Of a DNA stretch of 64,000 nt, positions 10,740 through 21,254 are shown in pieces. The stretch's first letter is position 1; every line of letters begins with the position of its first letter. Position numbers and translations under genes: made by a program. This DNA is from Portulaca oleracea (Eukaryota > Streptophyta > Magnoliopsida > Caryophyllales > Portulacaceae). The stretch is from the NCBI GenBank assembly GCA_029582165.1, contig CM055873.1:40036795-40100794 (forward strand), written 5' to 3'. A model generated the notes under the pieces. The model had not been told where the DNA came from. It searched no databases and saw only the letters and a program-made list of their open reading frames with translations.

Positions 10740-12110
10740 TATATACTACTGAAATAACCTGGGACAAAGAATTTTCGATCAACACAAAGTCAAACAAGCA
10801 AGCACAAAGATTAATCTGGACAAAATCAAAACTCAGTTCGAAAGAGAAATAGAAAGAAGTTTTCGAAACTTAAGGGAGAGAACAAGTAACTCAGAGGCAT
10901 AAGTCTGCCAACAGTTCGAAGAATAATGCAAATATGCGCGGTTGGTTATGGACGTAAGCTAGCCAGAAAGAGCAAAACTCTCATAGGAAAGAATGAACAC
11001 TCAAACACTCGATTTTGAATATGTATGTGGGTTTCTCTCATACTCAAACCAATAGAAGCAGACTACCATAAGCTTGGTAAGAACCTCGCTCTCCACTACT
11101 GGTATGCAATGCACAAGTGACAATCAAAAGGACTTTTTCGGGTTGTAACGGGGCATAGGCTAGGGTAAGGAGGGGTAAAATTTGGGAATGAGGAGTTAAA
11201 AGCCATGCTTGGATTGATTTTCAATGAAATCTTCTAAAACTCTTCTCCTCACTTAACGTATAAAACATCTCAATCGAAAGCAACCGAGTCAAAGTTTTAT
11301 GGACTTTAAGTTGAATCTCCCTAACCACCCTTTTATTTTTTTAAACTCTTTTTTTTTTGATTTTTTTTTATCCCTTTTTTATTTTTTTATTTTTTTTGTT
11401 TTTGGGTGATCGGGGAGGAGAAACTTCTATTACGACTTTGACTTTGAATAGCATAACCACATTGGCTCAAGATATGGGACTTTCAGATTCTCCCAAGCTT
11501 CATATTTCGCTCACACGAAAGCAGTTGTTCCTTCCAAAAATGACAGACTCTCTTCCAACCCAGCGTTCTTTCCAGAAATGACAGACTCTCTTCCAACCAA
11601 GCAAGGCTCAAGGGGTATTGGATATCATAGGCTAAGGCTTGTACTGTCAGGGTTCAATGATGAAAAAAAAGATGAACAAAGGCTAGGCGGGGCAAAAAGA
11701 ACGGTAAATACAATGTAGGGAAGGCTATTTGGCTATGTAGCTTTAAAAAATAAAATCGAATGCCTCAATCACTTTGTCACAGCGTGCAATGCAAACATGT
11801 AGTCTCAAGCAAGATGCAAAACAAGTTCTAGAGATGCAACTAATGGGTGAGTCGCTTAGGGAATCATGGAATTGATGAAAATGATCAAATCAAATTTAGG
11901 CAATGTGGACTCACGGGATAGGCTCAATCAACTGTGCTTAGCCCAAAGATTTGCGGCACGCACATTTATACCTTCTAAGATAGTCAAAGCAGCCAGATAC
12001 GTCTTCTATAACTTGTCTCAAAATCAGAAGGTTTGGAGAAAAGGTTTTGAAAACTTTCGAGATCTCATCCAGATTTTTCTAAGTGAAGCAAGTTAAGCAG
12101 GAAAAAAGGT
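10740..12110. repeat. Athila-derived segment inside Tat1
   Basis: This stretch aligns by eye, in the same orientation, with 28780-30170 in the Athila element. Shared landmarks in order: AATAATGCAAATATGCGCGGTT, the CTACCATAAGCTTGGTAAGAA and CTCCACTACTGGTATGCAATG lines, a T-rich run, AAAGGCTAGGCGGGGC, and CACAGCGTGCAATGCAAA. It has no gene. In Athila this is 3' untranslated DNA between the ORF1-like gene and the 3' LTR. Its presence here shows that Tat1 is a chimera. Confidence 0.85.
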
Positions 12111-12836
12111 CGATTTTTAGAAAAGGTCATTGAACTTTTTTGTTTTTTTATTTTTTTGCTTCTTTTTTTAAACCTATGACTAAAGCGACATGATGCTCAT
12201 GCGACACAAAATCGACCTACATGATGGGAGGCGAACTCATGCAACACAAAATCGACCTACATGGTGGGATCGTTCCCACTTCCCCAACGAAAAAGATAAA
12301 AAAGAAAGAAAAGAAAATTAAGCCTTATAAGTAAATTCGAGCAGCGGTTTGGGGCTAGCGAAGACGCATAATTAACTCGAGGACCCATATCGCAACCATA
12401 ATCGGGCCCAAAGGAAGATTGTCCGAGTTGAGAGCCCAAAAGGAGCTGTGGCCTACAGCAGATGGGCCGAGGAAAGGAACACAATGGCCCAGAACCCGTC
12501 TGGGGTCTTGGCATGGAAATGGTGCTACAAAGGGACCCAGAAACCCGTCTGGGTTCCTGGCTTGGGAATCAATGTGGTATCAGGCCCAAGGAACCCGTCT
12601 GAGTTCGTTGCTTGGAAATAAGACTCCAATGGCTCGAATGAGTCTTCTGTCGGTGGCCATAAGACGGTGGAACCCGTTTGGCCATTGCAATAAGACGGTG
12701 GAACCCGTCTGGGTTCCACTATAAATTCATCTCCTCCTCGTACCTTCGTCATTCAACCTCTGAGCCTCCAAATCATTCAGTGATCCGTCTGAGTTCCTCG
12801 TCATTGCATCAAATTCATCCCATCTCCTCTCATCTC
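12111..12836. other. Spacer with clustered palindromic motifs before the second antisense gene
   Basis: 12240-12330 resembles 37310-37385 of Tat2 (a CTACATGGTGGG block then a purine-rich run). 12480-12800 holds seven copies of the Tat1 motif (12492, 12540, 12590, 12669, 12700 and partial copies). No protein is recognised before 12837. Confidence 0.6.
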
Positions 12837-14303
12837 ATGGCGTTCGAAAAGAAGTTGGCCACTTGGATAAGTACCCTGTCCAAAGAGGAAAAGAAAGAAT
12901 TGGGGCGGTATAAGTTGACATCCTTGCTGAGTCTGAGACAAGTGACGATAGATTGGGATTTTCTGCGCGCTGCTGAGACCTTCTGGGACAAAGAACTCCA
13001 CGCATATAGATTCGACATGCAAGAACTGATTCCCTTGCCTGAAGAATGGTCTGCTATCCTTGGGACCAATCATTATGCACCATCAGTGATGCCTCCTCTT
13101 GCTACTGACGTGAGGAAGGAATACCAGGAGTTGTTATGCCTTCACCCTAGGGTACTTGGAAGTATGATAATAGGCGATATGGTGCACTTCCAAACCGTAG
13201 TGGAGTACTTCCAGGCTCCCGAGACCTTAGAGTATGGGCCCGTGGTGCGTGTGAGAGCTCTTGTACTATGCACATTAGGAGAGTTACGCTTTTACCATGG
13301 CGGCAAAGGGCGGGTCCGCGAATCTGATCCATGTGGTGGAGGATATGGCCCGCGGCTACAACCCTGTACCGATAATATTGGGAGAAACGCTAATGTGCTT
13401 AGATGATTCGAACCCGGAACATGATTACCGCGGCAGTCACTTGATTTTGTATACAAGAACCGCAGGTTCTTTGTTTGGTTACCCTTTTCTTATGCGCTTG
13501 ATAGCAAACCCGTGCAGGTTCCAAATCGACTAATCTTTTCGTTTCGCAGTTTGGCTAATGGAGCACCTCAACACGGTTGAAAAGGCGAGTCTGCCGGCGT
13601 TGGCGAATTCTGTCGTATGAGGAGATATCGGCGTCGATCAACAATTGAATGGGTTGAGCTAACTGCGAAGGTCCGGCGAGATCATGATCTGATGGTGGAT
13701 AGAGAATTGGCACATCGCGATTTCATTACTTGTGATCAAAGAACTCCATATGTTTGCATTGCGATTTGACACGACATTCTACTTTCGGCGGGCTATCGGC
13801 AAATGGGGTTGAGGCGTATTCCCAGACTCATGCGCCCGAAGATACTTCGCCTCGAACCGTTGCGAGAATCTTGGTTGAAGTATTGGGAGAGGCGACCCAC
13901 TATTCGTGCCCCCTCAAAAGCAAAAGTATCTGAATTGGTGATCCAGTTATCTGGATTGGTGGCGACCGATGAAGCAAAGGGTACTCATGCAAGAGATATA
14001 ACAGGCTCTAAGGTTAATGTATTGCAGCGCTTAGGTCCCAAGATTAGTGTGAAAGATCGCTTGGGCCCTAAGGCGATGTAAGAAGTAGGCCCACCGCTTC
14101 CTGGAGTTGTAATAAGGGAGCCCCATTCTCCTATGCCAAGAGATGCTGACACATCAGTTGGGAAAGGCAAGTCCCCTGTTATTGCTCCAAAGAAGGCGAA
14201 GAAGAGATACCGTCCTAAGGACACTGAGGGAGGGATTAGTAATACTAAGGAGATCAAGACTGGACCAAAGACTGTTGATGGGAAGAAGATGAAACAAGCT
14301 TGA
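12837..14303 (+). pseudogene. DUF7745-like antisense gene in Tat1
   Basis: ATG at 12837 (MAFEKK) leads a 190-residue frame with LSKEEKKELGRYKLTSLLSL, then AAETFWDKELHAYRF, LPEEWSAILGTNHYA and VRVRALVLCTLGELRFY. A frameshift near 13297 moves into AAKGGSANLIHVVEDMARG and NPVPIILGETL. After more damage (about 13534-13800), MRPKILRLEPLRESWLKYW, a duplicated RLGPK motif, and a Lys/Arg-rich tail (KKAKKRYRPKD) follow, with a stop at 14301. The pattern resembles the plant-specific DUF7745 proteins that occur in and near Tat retrotransposons; the function is unknown. A homologous gene is at 37792-38885 in Tat2, so this cargo belongs to the family and is not a one-off capture. It is antisense to gag. 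Confidence 0.65.
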
Positions 14304-14739
14304 AGCAGTGTGCCAATTTCATTTTGTTTTTTTTTAGATAATGTTTTAGATGAACCTTTGTTAGTTACTATTAGGATAATTGCACCATCTATTTCAAAGA
14401 TCAAGCGTTGTAACGGAATTTTCTTTTATTAATAAAACAAACATTTCAGTATACAACGAAGCCACCTTTTGCAAAACTCATGAAATCGGAGCCCAATAAG
14501 CGCGGAACACATGCAGGTTCGGCTCCTTTCTTACGAGAAACCGTCTGGGTTTCCTGAATTTCTGACCCATTGCACGGCCCAATTTGGTAACTAAATCTGT
14601 CTGGGTTAAGGCCAAGTGTCTAGAAGTGGATCTTTTAGTTGCTTGGCTTAACCATGGCGGGGTCCGAACATGGTTTGGATTATAACCAAGTGTCTAGAAA
14701 TGGATATTCTAGTTGCTTGGTTAAATCGCCCTAATTTTC
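14304..14739. other. Convergent 3' spacer with a 71-bp-spaced direct repeat
   Basis: Two copies of an AAGTGTCTAGAA...TTGCTTGG block lie at about 14612-14655 and 14683-14727, and a related copy sits at about 39223-39257 in Tat2. Two diverged motif copies (14537, 14593) are present. No gene is seen. Confidence 0.6.
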
Positions 14740-15060
14740 TATGCATAAAACTTCTTCAACTGATCCAGATTAGTATGCTGTATTAATTCCTCTCCTTCTG
14801 CCGTGACTAAGCGGGCCGCTCCCCCCGGCGGTACTTGCATGATGACATAGGGCCCTTTCCAATTTGGCGCGAACTTACCCCTTGGATCTTGAATAGGTGC
14901 CCTCATTTCCTTAAGCACTAAATCTCCCTCTTGAAGAACTCGGTCTTTTAACCTTTCTGTTGAAAGCCCGAGATATGCGAGCCTGATACAGGTGCACATT
15001 GTGTAGGACTCTAAGCCTTCTTTCATTGTCGCTATCCCAAATACCATTAACAGTGAAGTC
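14740..15060 (-). pseudogene. C-terminal tail of a Ty3 integrase
   Basis: On the minus strand, DNERRLRVLHNVHLYQARISR (15050-14990 region), then EGDLVLKEMRAPIQDPRGKFAPNWKGPYV and GGAARLVTAEGEEL with LDQLKKFY at the end, is the classic C-terminal, DNA-binding end of Ty3/Tat integrase. There is a frame change near 14980. The catalytic core (HHCC and DDE) is absent. The first part of the tail lies in the same open frame as gag, so the pol deletion joined the two genes in frame. Confidence 0.85.
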
Positions 15061-16550
15061 GTCTGTAAATGGAGGAGTAACTGGAATTAGCTGACCCATT
15101 TCAGTGATGAGGGTGGACGGATCAAAGTGATCTTTCTCCAGAAAGATGGCATTGCTGTGATTAGGCATTGGGTTCTCTTTGTTATTGGGCCTCTGAGATG
15201 AGTTTGATGGAGGGATAACACCGTTTCGAATCAGTCCTTCGATCTTATTTTTCAAAGTCCAACAAACCTCGGTGTCATGACCCCGACTACGGTGGAAGTT
15301 GCAGTATTTGTTTCCGTCCCACCTTGGAGGCTTGATTTCAGGTTCGGGTGCTGGCAAAGGTAACTGGATAATCCCCTTTTTCACAAGCCTTTCCAATGCC
15401 TTAGTGTAAGACATGTCTAGCGGATGATAGGAGTCATACTTCGGGGGGTAAGACTTTCGTTGGATAGAATTAGTCTCAACAGCTTTCTGAGGGATGCTAG
15501 GTGTAATAGTGGCCCTCCTGTTGGAGCTAGATCCTTTCCAACAAGAGTTTTGCGTGCCCCTCTCATTGTTAGCAGCTTCAACTTGAATGCACAAATCTTT
15601 CAAAGTTTCGAAGTCTTTGATGGACTGGAAGCCGAAATGTCGCGTGATGCGAGGGTGAATGCTTTGCCTGAAAGTGCTCAGTTGCGTCCTAAAGGGGATA
15701 GCTTCATCGATTTCAGATAGCATGGTGTGCCATCTCTCGTAGTAGGAAAGAAATGGCTCGTTCTCCCCTTGTTTCATGGAAGTCAGGTCATCCAGGTGAT
15801 CTCCTTACATTGTAGACGACTAAAGTGGTGATGAAGGCTTTGAATAATTAAATGCGCATCGGTCTTAACTTGTGAGGTAGATTTTGGTACCATACCTTGG
15901 CCTTACCTTCTAGAGTGGAAGGGAAGGCGTGGTATAGAGACCTTCATCTACCTTATGGAGAGGGCCGACCTCATGAATTCCTCCAGATGATGAGAGGGAT
16001 TTTCAGTGGGCTTGAACTTTATGGTGGGCACCTCAACTTTGTCTCTTACCCTCGATACATGGTGCTTAGGAATGGCTAGATCCATGCATGCGTCGGTGAA
16101 GGTCGGATCGGTTTTCATCATCCTCCTAGTGAGCATATCAACCTTCTCTTCAAGCTTTCTGACATAAGGGTCCTCCGAAGTTTTGGAGCCCTTTGGTGTA
16201 AGTTTGGACTTGACCTCACCAGATGATTTAGGTTGTAGGCCTCCAGTTTTGGTTTTGAGGCGTTCCCTTCTATCTCCGTCATCAGTCTCGGCCTCAGACT
16301 CAGACTCATAATAGTTTTCCTCTTCTTCGGCTTCAACACCTAGCTTTTTATTGAGCTGCCTAATTGCCTCCAGCATGCCATTCATGGTCTGTTGGCTTTC
16401 ACTGAACCTTTTTTCCAACTTTTCATTAGTCCTATCCTCCAAATCTGATATGTAAAAGGCCATTGCTTCCTGTATCCTCTCATATAGCCCATCAGGTAGC
16501 TTGTCACCAGAACTTTCCCCGGAAAGGTTGTTGTTAGGAGATCCCGACAT
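15060..16550 (-). pseudogene. Tat1 gag (capsid/nucleocapsid)
   Basis: ATG at 16550 (MSGSPNNN) begins a frame with an acidic, coiled-coil-like middle (QLNKKLGVEAEEEENYYE) and TIKFKPTENPSHHLEEFM, the start of the retrotransposon gag core. The frame breaks at 15948 and resumes after damage (FPSTLEGKAKVWYQNLP in between) at about 15777 with GENEPFLSYYERW, IDEAIPFRTQLSTFRQSI and FETLKDLCIQVEAAN. The nucleocapsid finger is C-N-F-H-RSRG-H-DTEV-C (about 15303-15262), the CHHC variant seen in Tat elements. Gag would form the particle that packages the RNA. This copy is frameshifted. Confidence 0.85.
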
Positions 16551-17845
16551 GATGGATTCACTGGATTCACTGGACTGGGTTGGTGGTCTGTAGCTGGGAT
16601 TGTGGACGAGCCTACCGGTGTGCGGGTCGTGGATGCGGGCTCGGAGATGGTATGCTATCTTGCCTGCATGGAAACTAGTTCAGTGATCGAAAGAACTTTT
16701 TATGCTACCCACCCAATGTATGCATGACTTAGTGGGCCTACATGGACCTAGGACACGGACACGATGCCTATATGCTGACGTAAGGACGACTCACCCACTT
16801 CGCGGGAGTGCATGTCTTAACTCTACATGGACCTAGCATGCGGACTGACAACACTAATCGTCTATTGGGTCCTTACTCGGATCAAGTCACGATTGCTTTC
16901 GGTTTCGGGCTCAGATTCAAGTAACAGACGCAATAGGGATTAGACTTAGGGAATGTCATAAAGGGCCGAATAGGATCATCGTAGCGCATTGGGCGCATCC
17001 ATGGTGAAGCAACAGTTCAAGAAGAAAAAGAAGGCGAGACAGGTTGAGAACCCGTCTGGTTCTCTCTTCAAGAATGGGCCTGCATCCGACACCACCAACA
17101 CAGATGGGCGGACTTGGCAGGCCAGAAACCCGTCTGGGTTCCTGGTGTCTAGTCTGCTCTTGCGTGTTCCTACGCGAACTAGAACGACTCCCGACTAATG
17201 AAAAAGGTTGAATACTCGGGCTCGAAGACTCTTTATAACCAGACTCTAAACTCTTTACAAGATGAAACTACATAATGTATATATAGACTCGAAACTCTTT
17301 ACAGAATAGAATTATACAGCATATACGTGGACTCGAAACTCTTTACAAACTAAAACTCTACAGCATATACATGGATTCAAAACTCTTTACAAAAATAAAA
17401 CTCTACAACATATACATGGAAAATGAAATCACATAGCATACAAATGCGGGATTAGCCTAACCATGACTCTAGGTTTAGGGTTTTCTAGGTATAGGAGATA
17501 AGGTACCGCATGTTCTCGCCGGTGCAACCTCCTACGTTCATAGGAAGCGTTGTGTGGGGTGTTGCTCTTCGCTCAGGAAACCCTTAGAGTGTAACACGGG
17601 GAGAGGAGGAGTCAAAGGCTTGGCGATGTAAGTGCATCCCACAAGTAGTGACTGCCCGCTCTCAGAAGGTAATCCTAGTTTTAGAACCTACCAACGCTTT
17701 TGTGCTCCCCAGCCATAAGGCCCAAGAGTAGCCTGGATGCAATATGCCTAAAAAATGATAAAAATATGAAATAAATCAATTCCTCCCTTTTTTACAAAAA
17801 GACTAAAATTTAACCCTTTCAAGTTTTACCCTCTTTTAAGTTTAA
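16551..17845 (-). other. Leader of Tat1 between primer site and gag
   Basis: No gene found. It contains palindromic motif copies at 17048 and 17125, and short repeats of GACTCGAAACTCTTTACA type at about 17220-17400. Part of it (about 17575-17760) resembles the leader after the LTR at 52390-52600. Confidence 0.6.
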
Positions 17846-17864
17846 GTCCCCAGTGGAGTCGCCA
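17846..17864 (-). other. Primer binding site of Tat1
   Basis: TGGCGACTCCACTGGGGAC on the minus strand, three bases inside the 5' LTR, in the position of a tRNA primer site. A related block (TGACGACTCTACTAGGGAC) follows the Tat-type LTRs at 52294 and 58336, and the bases after it (TTAAACTTAAAA) are also shared. The priming tRNA is not assigned here. Confidence 0.7.
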
Positions 17865-17867
17865 ATC

Positions 17868-18996
17868 TGTAGACCCCGAAAAAATCTGCCGATCTTTTCG
17901 CGGCGCTACTCAAAAGAGGAGTTCTCTTTTTAAATTGGGAGCCGACTAGGATTGCTTATCCTTAATTAAAGGTTTAACTTTTAAGGACACTTTTAAGTTG
18001 ACAAATTAGATTAGCCCGAAAACTCGATTTTATTAAAGAAAAGAAAAGATGGAAAGAAGAAAAAAAAAAGACAGATGAGAACTCGATGGAACCCGTCTGA
18101 GTTCCACGAGAACAAAACGAAAACAAGGCAACGAACCCAGACGGGTTCTTTGGAGAATGAGAAGGGGAAAACAGGGCTAGGAACCCGTCTGGGTTCCTGC
18201 CTATGGCTCGGGGTGAAAACAAGGGAACCCGTCTGGGTTCCTTGTCAAGGGTTAAAAAAGGATTTTCGGGGAAAAAAAGTTAGAGTCGCCAGTTGAATTT
18301 AAGGATAAAACAACAAACCAATGAAAAATTAAGACTCCGGCCTACGAACCCAAAAACGGATTCGGGGGTAAGGTTACGGATTTGACAATAAAAATCATCA
18401 AACCCTCCTATTCAAACGAATAGACTCTACTAGAATTAAATTAAAGTGAAGGATTTGAAAAGAAAGGGGAGGAATTAAATAAATCTCATAGATCTATCAT
18501 TAATGTCATGCAACAAACGAAAAGAAAGAAAATACAAAAGGACGTAGAATTACATTATGTACAATAATACAAAAAAAACTATGCTAACCTTAAAATAAAG
18601 CACGCAATGGAGGGAGAAGAGAAGAGGAATATACTAGTGTCAATACTCCCAGTATATTCCGGTGTGTTTTTTGTGGGTGATGAATGGTGGGTATTTATAG
18701 GGGGGAATTAGGTTTAGGTTTAGGGTTTGGAGGCTAGGTTAAGCCGCGGCGCCGTGGGAATCAACAGGAAACCCAGACGGGTTCCTGGAAGGAAAACGGG
18801 CCTCGCCGAGAACCAGACGGGTTCTGTGGTGTTGAGCTGAGCTCGCCCACCGAACCAGTTCCGGCATTTGGGCTTTGTATATTTTTTTGGAGTTTTCGGT
18901 GGAAAGAGGCTTGCGTGCCATTTATCGGTTAGCCTATTTTCTAAAACTAACACTAAAAAAAAGAAAATAAAACCGATACAAAATTCAGCGTCTACA
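17868..18996 (-). repeat. 5' LTR of Tat1
   Basis: 1129 bp, same termini as 3861-5030. On the minus strand it starts TGTAGACGCTGAATTTTGT. A TATA-like CTATAAATAC lies at 18700-18691. Motif copies lie near 18088, 18133, 18180, 18224, 18767 and 18810. Confidence 0.92.
18691..18700 (-). promoter_or_regulatory. Putative TATA box in the Tat1 5' LTR
   Basis: CTATAAATAC on the minus strand, inside the LTR about 300 bases from its start. The other LTR has the same site near 4683-4692. Transcription would begin roughly 30 bases further along the minus strand. There is no transcript evidence. Confidence 0.5.
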
Positions 18997-19001
18997 GCAT
19001 G
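18997..19001. repeat. Target site duplication GCATG, right copy
   Basis: Matches 3856-3860 exactly. Removing the element and one copy restores the MAIN-like reading frame. Confidence 0.9.
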
Positions 19002-19338
19002 AAACCTGTTGGCCTGGAAACTGGCCCACTAGGTGGCGCGACTGAAGTCGGGATCATCTGCATCTCGGGCTCCCCTGTCTCATCGTCCCCTGATGTTTCA
19101 GTGCCGGTTGACTCATCCATGACTTGGTTGAGATGGTCAACGAAATCTCGCGTTGTCTGACTCCCCGTGTCCTCGGGCTGGCCGCCCGCTGCATCACCTG
19201 CATCCGTACCACAACTAGCACAGCGAGTTGACGCAGTCACATTGCGTTTGTGGGGGTCCCCAGACTCACCCCCCTCCAACCACTCACAAGTCGATTCGCC
19301 CGGTCCAGAAACCCTCGACCCTTGCCCTTCCCAACCAT
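18997..19338 (-). pseudogene. MAIN-like PMD protein, 5' part, separated by the Tat1 insertion
   Basis: The minus-strand frame 19336-18997 is Ser/Thr/Gly-rich and acidic and ends in RPTGFM. After removing the 15.1 kb insertion and one GCATG copy, it continues in frame into PMRDAAGKFAPI at 3859. That in-frame join is the evidence that both parts are one gene. An ATG at 19338 (MVGKGKGRG) is in a different frame, so either one small frameshift lies near the start or the true start is elsewhere. No function is visible in this low-complexity leader. Upstream lie the long inverted repeat at 19473-20093 and AT-rich DNA. Confidence 0.7.
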
Positions 19339-19472
19339 TTTAGATCACCTGCAAAATGAAGACATATATAACATAATAATCATTTTAACCGCAAGAATAT
19401 GCACAAATGGGTTAACGTGTGTTGGTTAACTAAGTCGTGTCACGAGGCAAGAGGATCCTGTTATTGTCCAAG

Positions 19473-20093
19473 GAGAGTGTGTTGGTTAACTGTTAATCTA
19501 TGGCTGAAAAAGACTTTCATCAGCCGTACCGACTTCTCGTTTATTTGTTTGGTTCCAAAAAAGTAACGCACTGTCAGCAGTGAAATTGCGCGAAGTCTAC
19601 AGTGCTTTGGGAGTTAGAAGCGTCTCAGATTCGGTTCAACGCAATGTTTCTATTGTGCAGCCTGGTGGGCAACAAGACAAGGCGGATCTGAAAGAGAATC
19701 TAGTAGCAAAGGGTCTAATACAAATCGTGTTGGGCTTTCTTGCATGTAAGATTCACAGGTCCATCAAAGCATTGAATTTGCATCATCGTTCAGTGCTTTG
19801 ATGGACCTATGAATCTTACATGCAAGAAAGTCCAACACGATTTGTACTAGACCCTTCACTACTAGCTTCTCTTTCAGATCCGCCTTGTCTTATTGCCCAC
19901 CAGGCTGCACAATAGAAACATTGCATTGTACCGAATCTGAGACGCTTCTAACTCCAAAAGCACTGTAGACCTTGCGCAATTTCACTGTTAACAGTGCGCT
20001 ACTTTTTGGGAACCAAACAAATAAACGAGAGTCGATGCGGGGCATTGGTTAACCTTCTCAGCCATACATTAACAGGTTACAACACACACTCTC
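19473..20093. repeat. Long inverted repeat with about 300 bp arms and a 22 bp loop
   Basis: Left arm 19473-19771 and right arm 19794-20093 are near-complementary over their full length. The ends read GAGAGTGTGTTGGTTAAC and its counterpart ACACACACTCTC; the centre reads GTCCATCAAAGCA / TGCTTTGATGGAC. Mismatches and small indels are scattered. No protein is encoded. Transcribed, it would fold into one long hairpin. It could be a foldback transposon, a MITE with very long inverted repeats, or a small-RNA precursor. GTGTGTTGGTTAAC also occurs just outside the left arm at about 19418. Confidence 0.9.
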
Positions 20094-21249
20094 TTTGAAC
20101 ACTAACATGACCCAAAACTCAACCTCTTTTTATGATGCATCCAACTAACATGCTAGAACTATACATTAACATAATTGTTATCCTAAACTACCATCACAAA
20201 TAACCTATTTACTTACGTATCAACTAGTTGTTGAGTACCTAAGTTATTAAATGGATGTGACATAACTATTTATATAATTTATGTCTTCATTTGGAGTTAC
20301 GAGTACATAAGTTAACAATTAAGTTGGATTATGAATAAATTACCCATACCAACTTTATACGCCAACTCACTTACTAATAACAACCAAAATCATCCAAACT
20401 CAACATCCTTTTAACACAACTACATATAAACTATTCGGAATATATACCCTAAACCCTAAACTTAATCTTACATCACAATTACAATTTTTTCTAACACAAT
20501 TAATCACTAATATTAACACATGCTTAATCACTAATATTAACGCATCAAATATTAACAACGAATCACTAATATTAATCACTAATAATTATCATATTAACAC
20601 ATGCTTAACAATAATATTAATATTAACAATATTAATATTAATCTAATTTTCATAACACAATATTAATAATAATAATAATACAATTAATCACTAATAATTA
20701 TCATATTAACACATGATTAACAATAATATTAATAATAACAATATTAATTAATTATCATATTTAATAATAACAATAATATTAATATTAACAATATTAATAT
20801 TAATCTAATTTTCATAACACAATATTAGTAATAATAATACAATTAATCACTAATAATTATCATATTAACACATGATTAACAATAATATTAATAATAACAA
20901 TATTAATAGTTATCATATTTAATAATAACAATAACAATATTAATAAAATTAATATTTAATTTTAATTTATTGTTTAAAAAAAATGAAAAAAAAAAATCAG
21001 CGACGGCTACTGCGCAAAACGCACGGCAAGCCGCCGCCGGTGCCGTCCCGGACTTTTTTTTTATTTTTTTTCGTTTTTCTTCAAATTTTAAAATTACAAA
21101 ACATAAAACCACAAATTCAAAACACAAATTCGAAACATACCTCAAATTCGTCGATTCAATGCCGGTATGAGGGTGGTTTGTGGTGGTCGTTGGTTGAGAG
21201 TTTTCTAGAGAGATAAACTAGAGAGAAGGTGAAGAGTGAAGTTATTAGG
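20094..21249. other. AT-rich DNA with imperfect ATTAAT repeats
   Basis: 20420-20960 is built from recurring TAATATTAACA and ATTAATCACTAATAATTATCATATTAACACATG-like phrases (the longer block repeats near 20690, 20845 and 20565). 20995-21055 is a short GC-rich island. No gene is seen. Confidence 0.6.
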
Positions 21250-21254
21250 TTCAA

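Larger units (their letters stand above)
3861..18996 (-). mobile_element. Tat-lineage Ty3 LTR retrotransposon 'Tat1', internally deleted, with antisense cargo genes
   Basis: Bounded by TGTAGACC at 3861 and GTCTACA at 18996, with GCATG flanking both ends (3856-3860, 18997-19001). It reads on the minus strand: 5' LTR (18996-17868), primer site, leader, gag (16550-about 15060), integrase tail (about 15060-14740), then cargo, polypurine tract and 3' LTR (5030-3861). The protease-RT-RNase H-integrase core is missing, so it must have moved with enzymes from a related element. Two plus-strand genes (7790-10556 and 12837-14303) are antisense to it. Extra antisense ORFs, some PMD-like, are known in Tat elements. 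LTR identity is high by eye, so the insertion is fairly young. LTR differences cluster in copies of a palindromic motif. Confidence 0.9.

Noticed and set aside
4080..18830. Regularly seen GGAACCCGTCTGGGTTCC copies as a CRISPR-like array
   Set aside because: Spacing is irregular, copies occur in LTRs of a plant retrotransposon, and there is no leader or cas gene.
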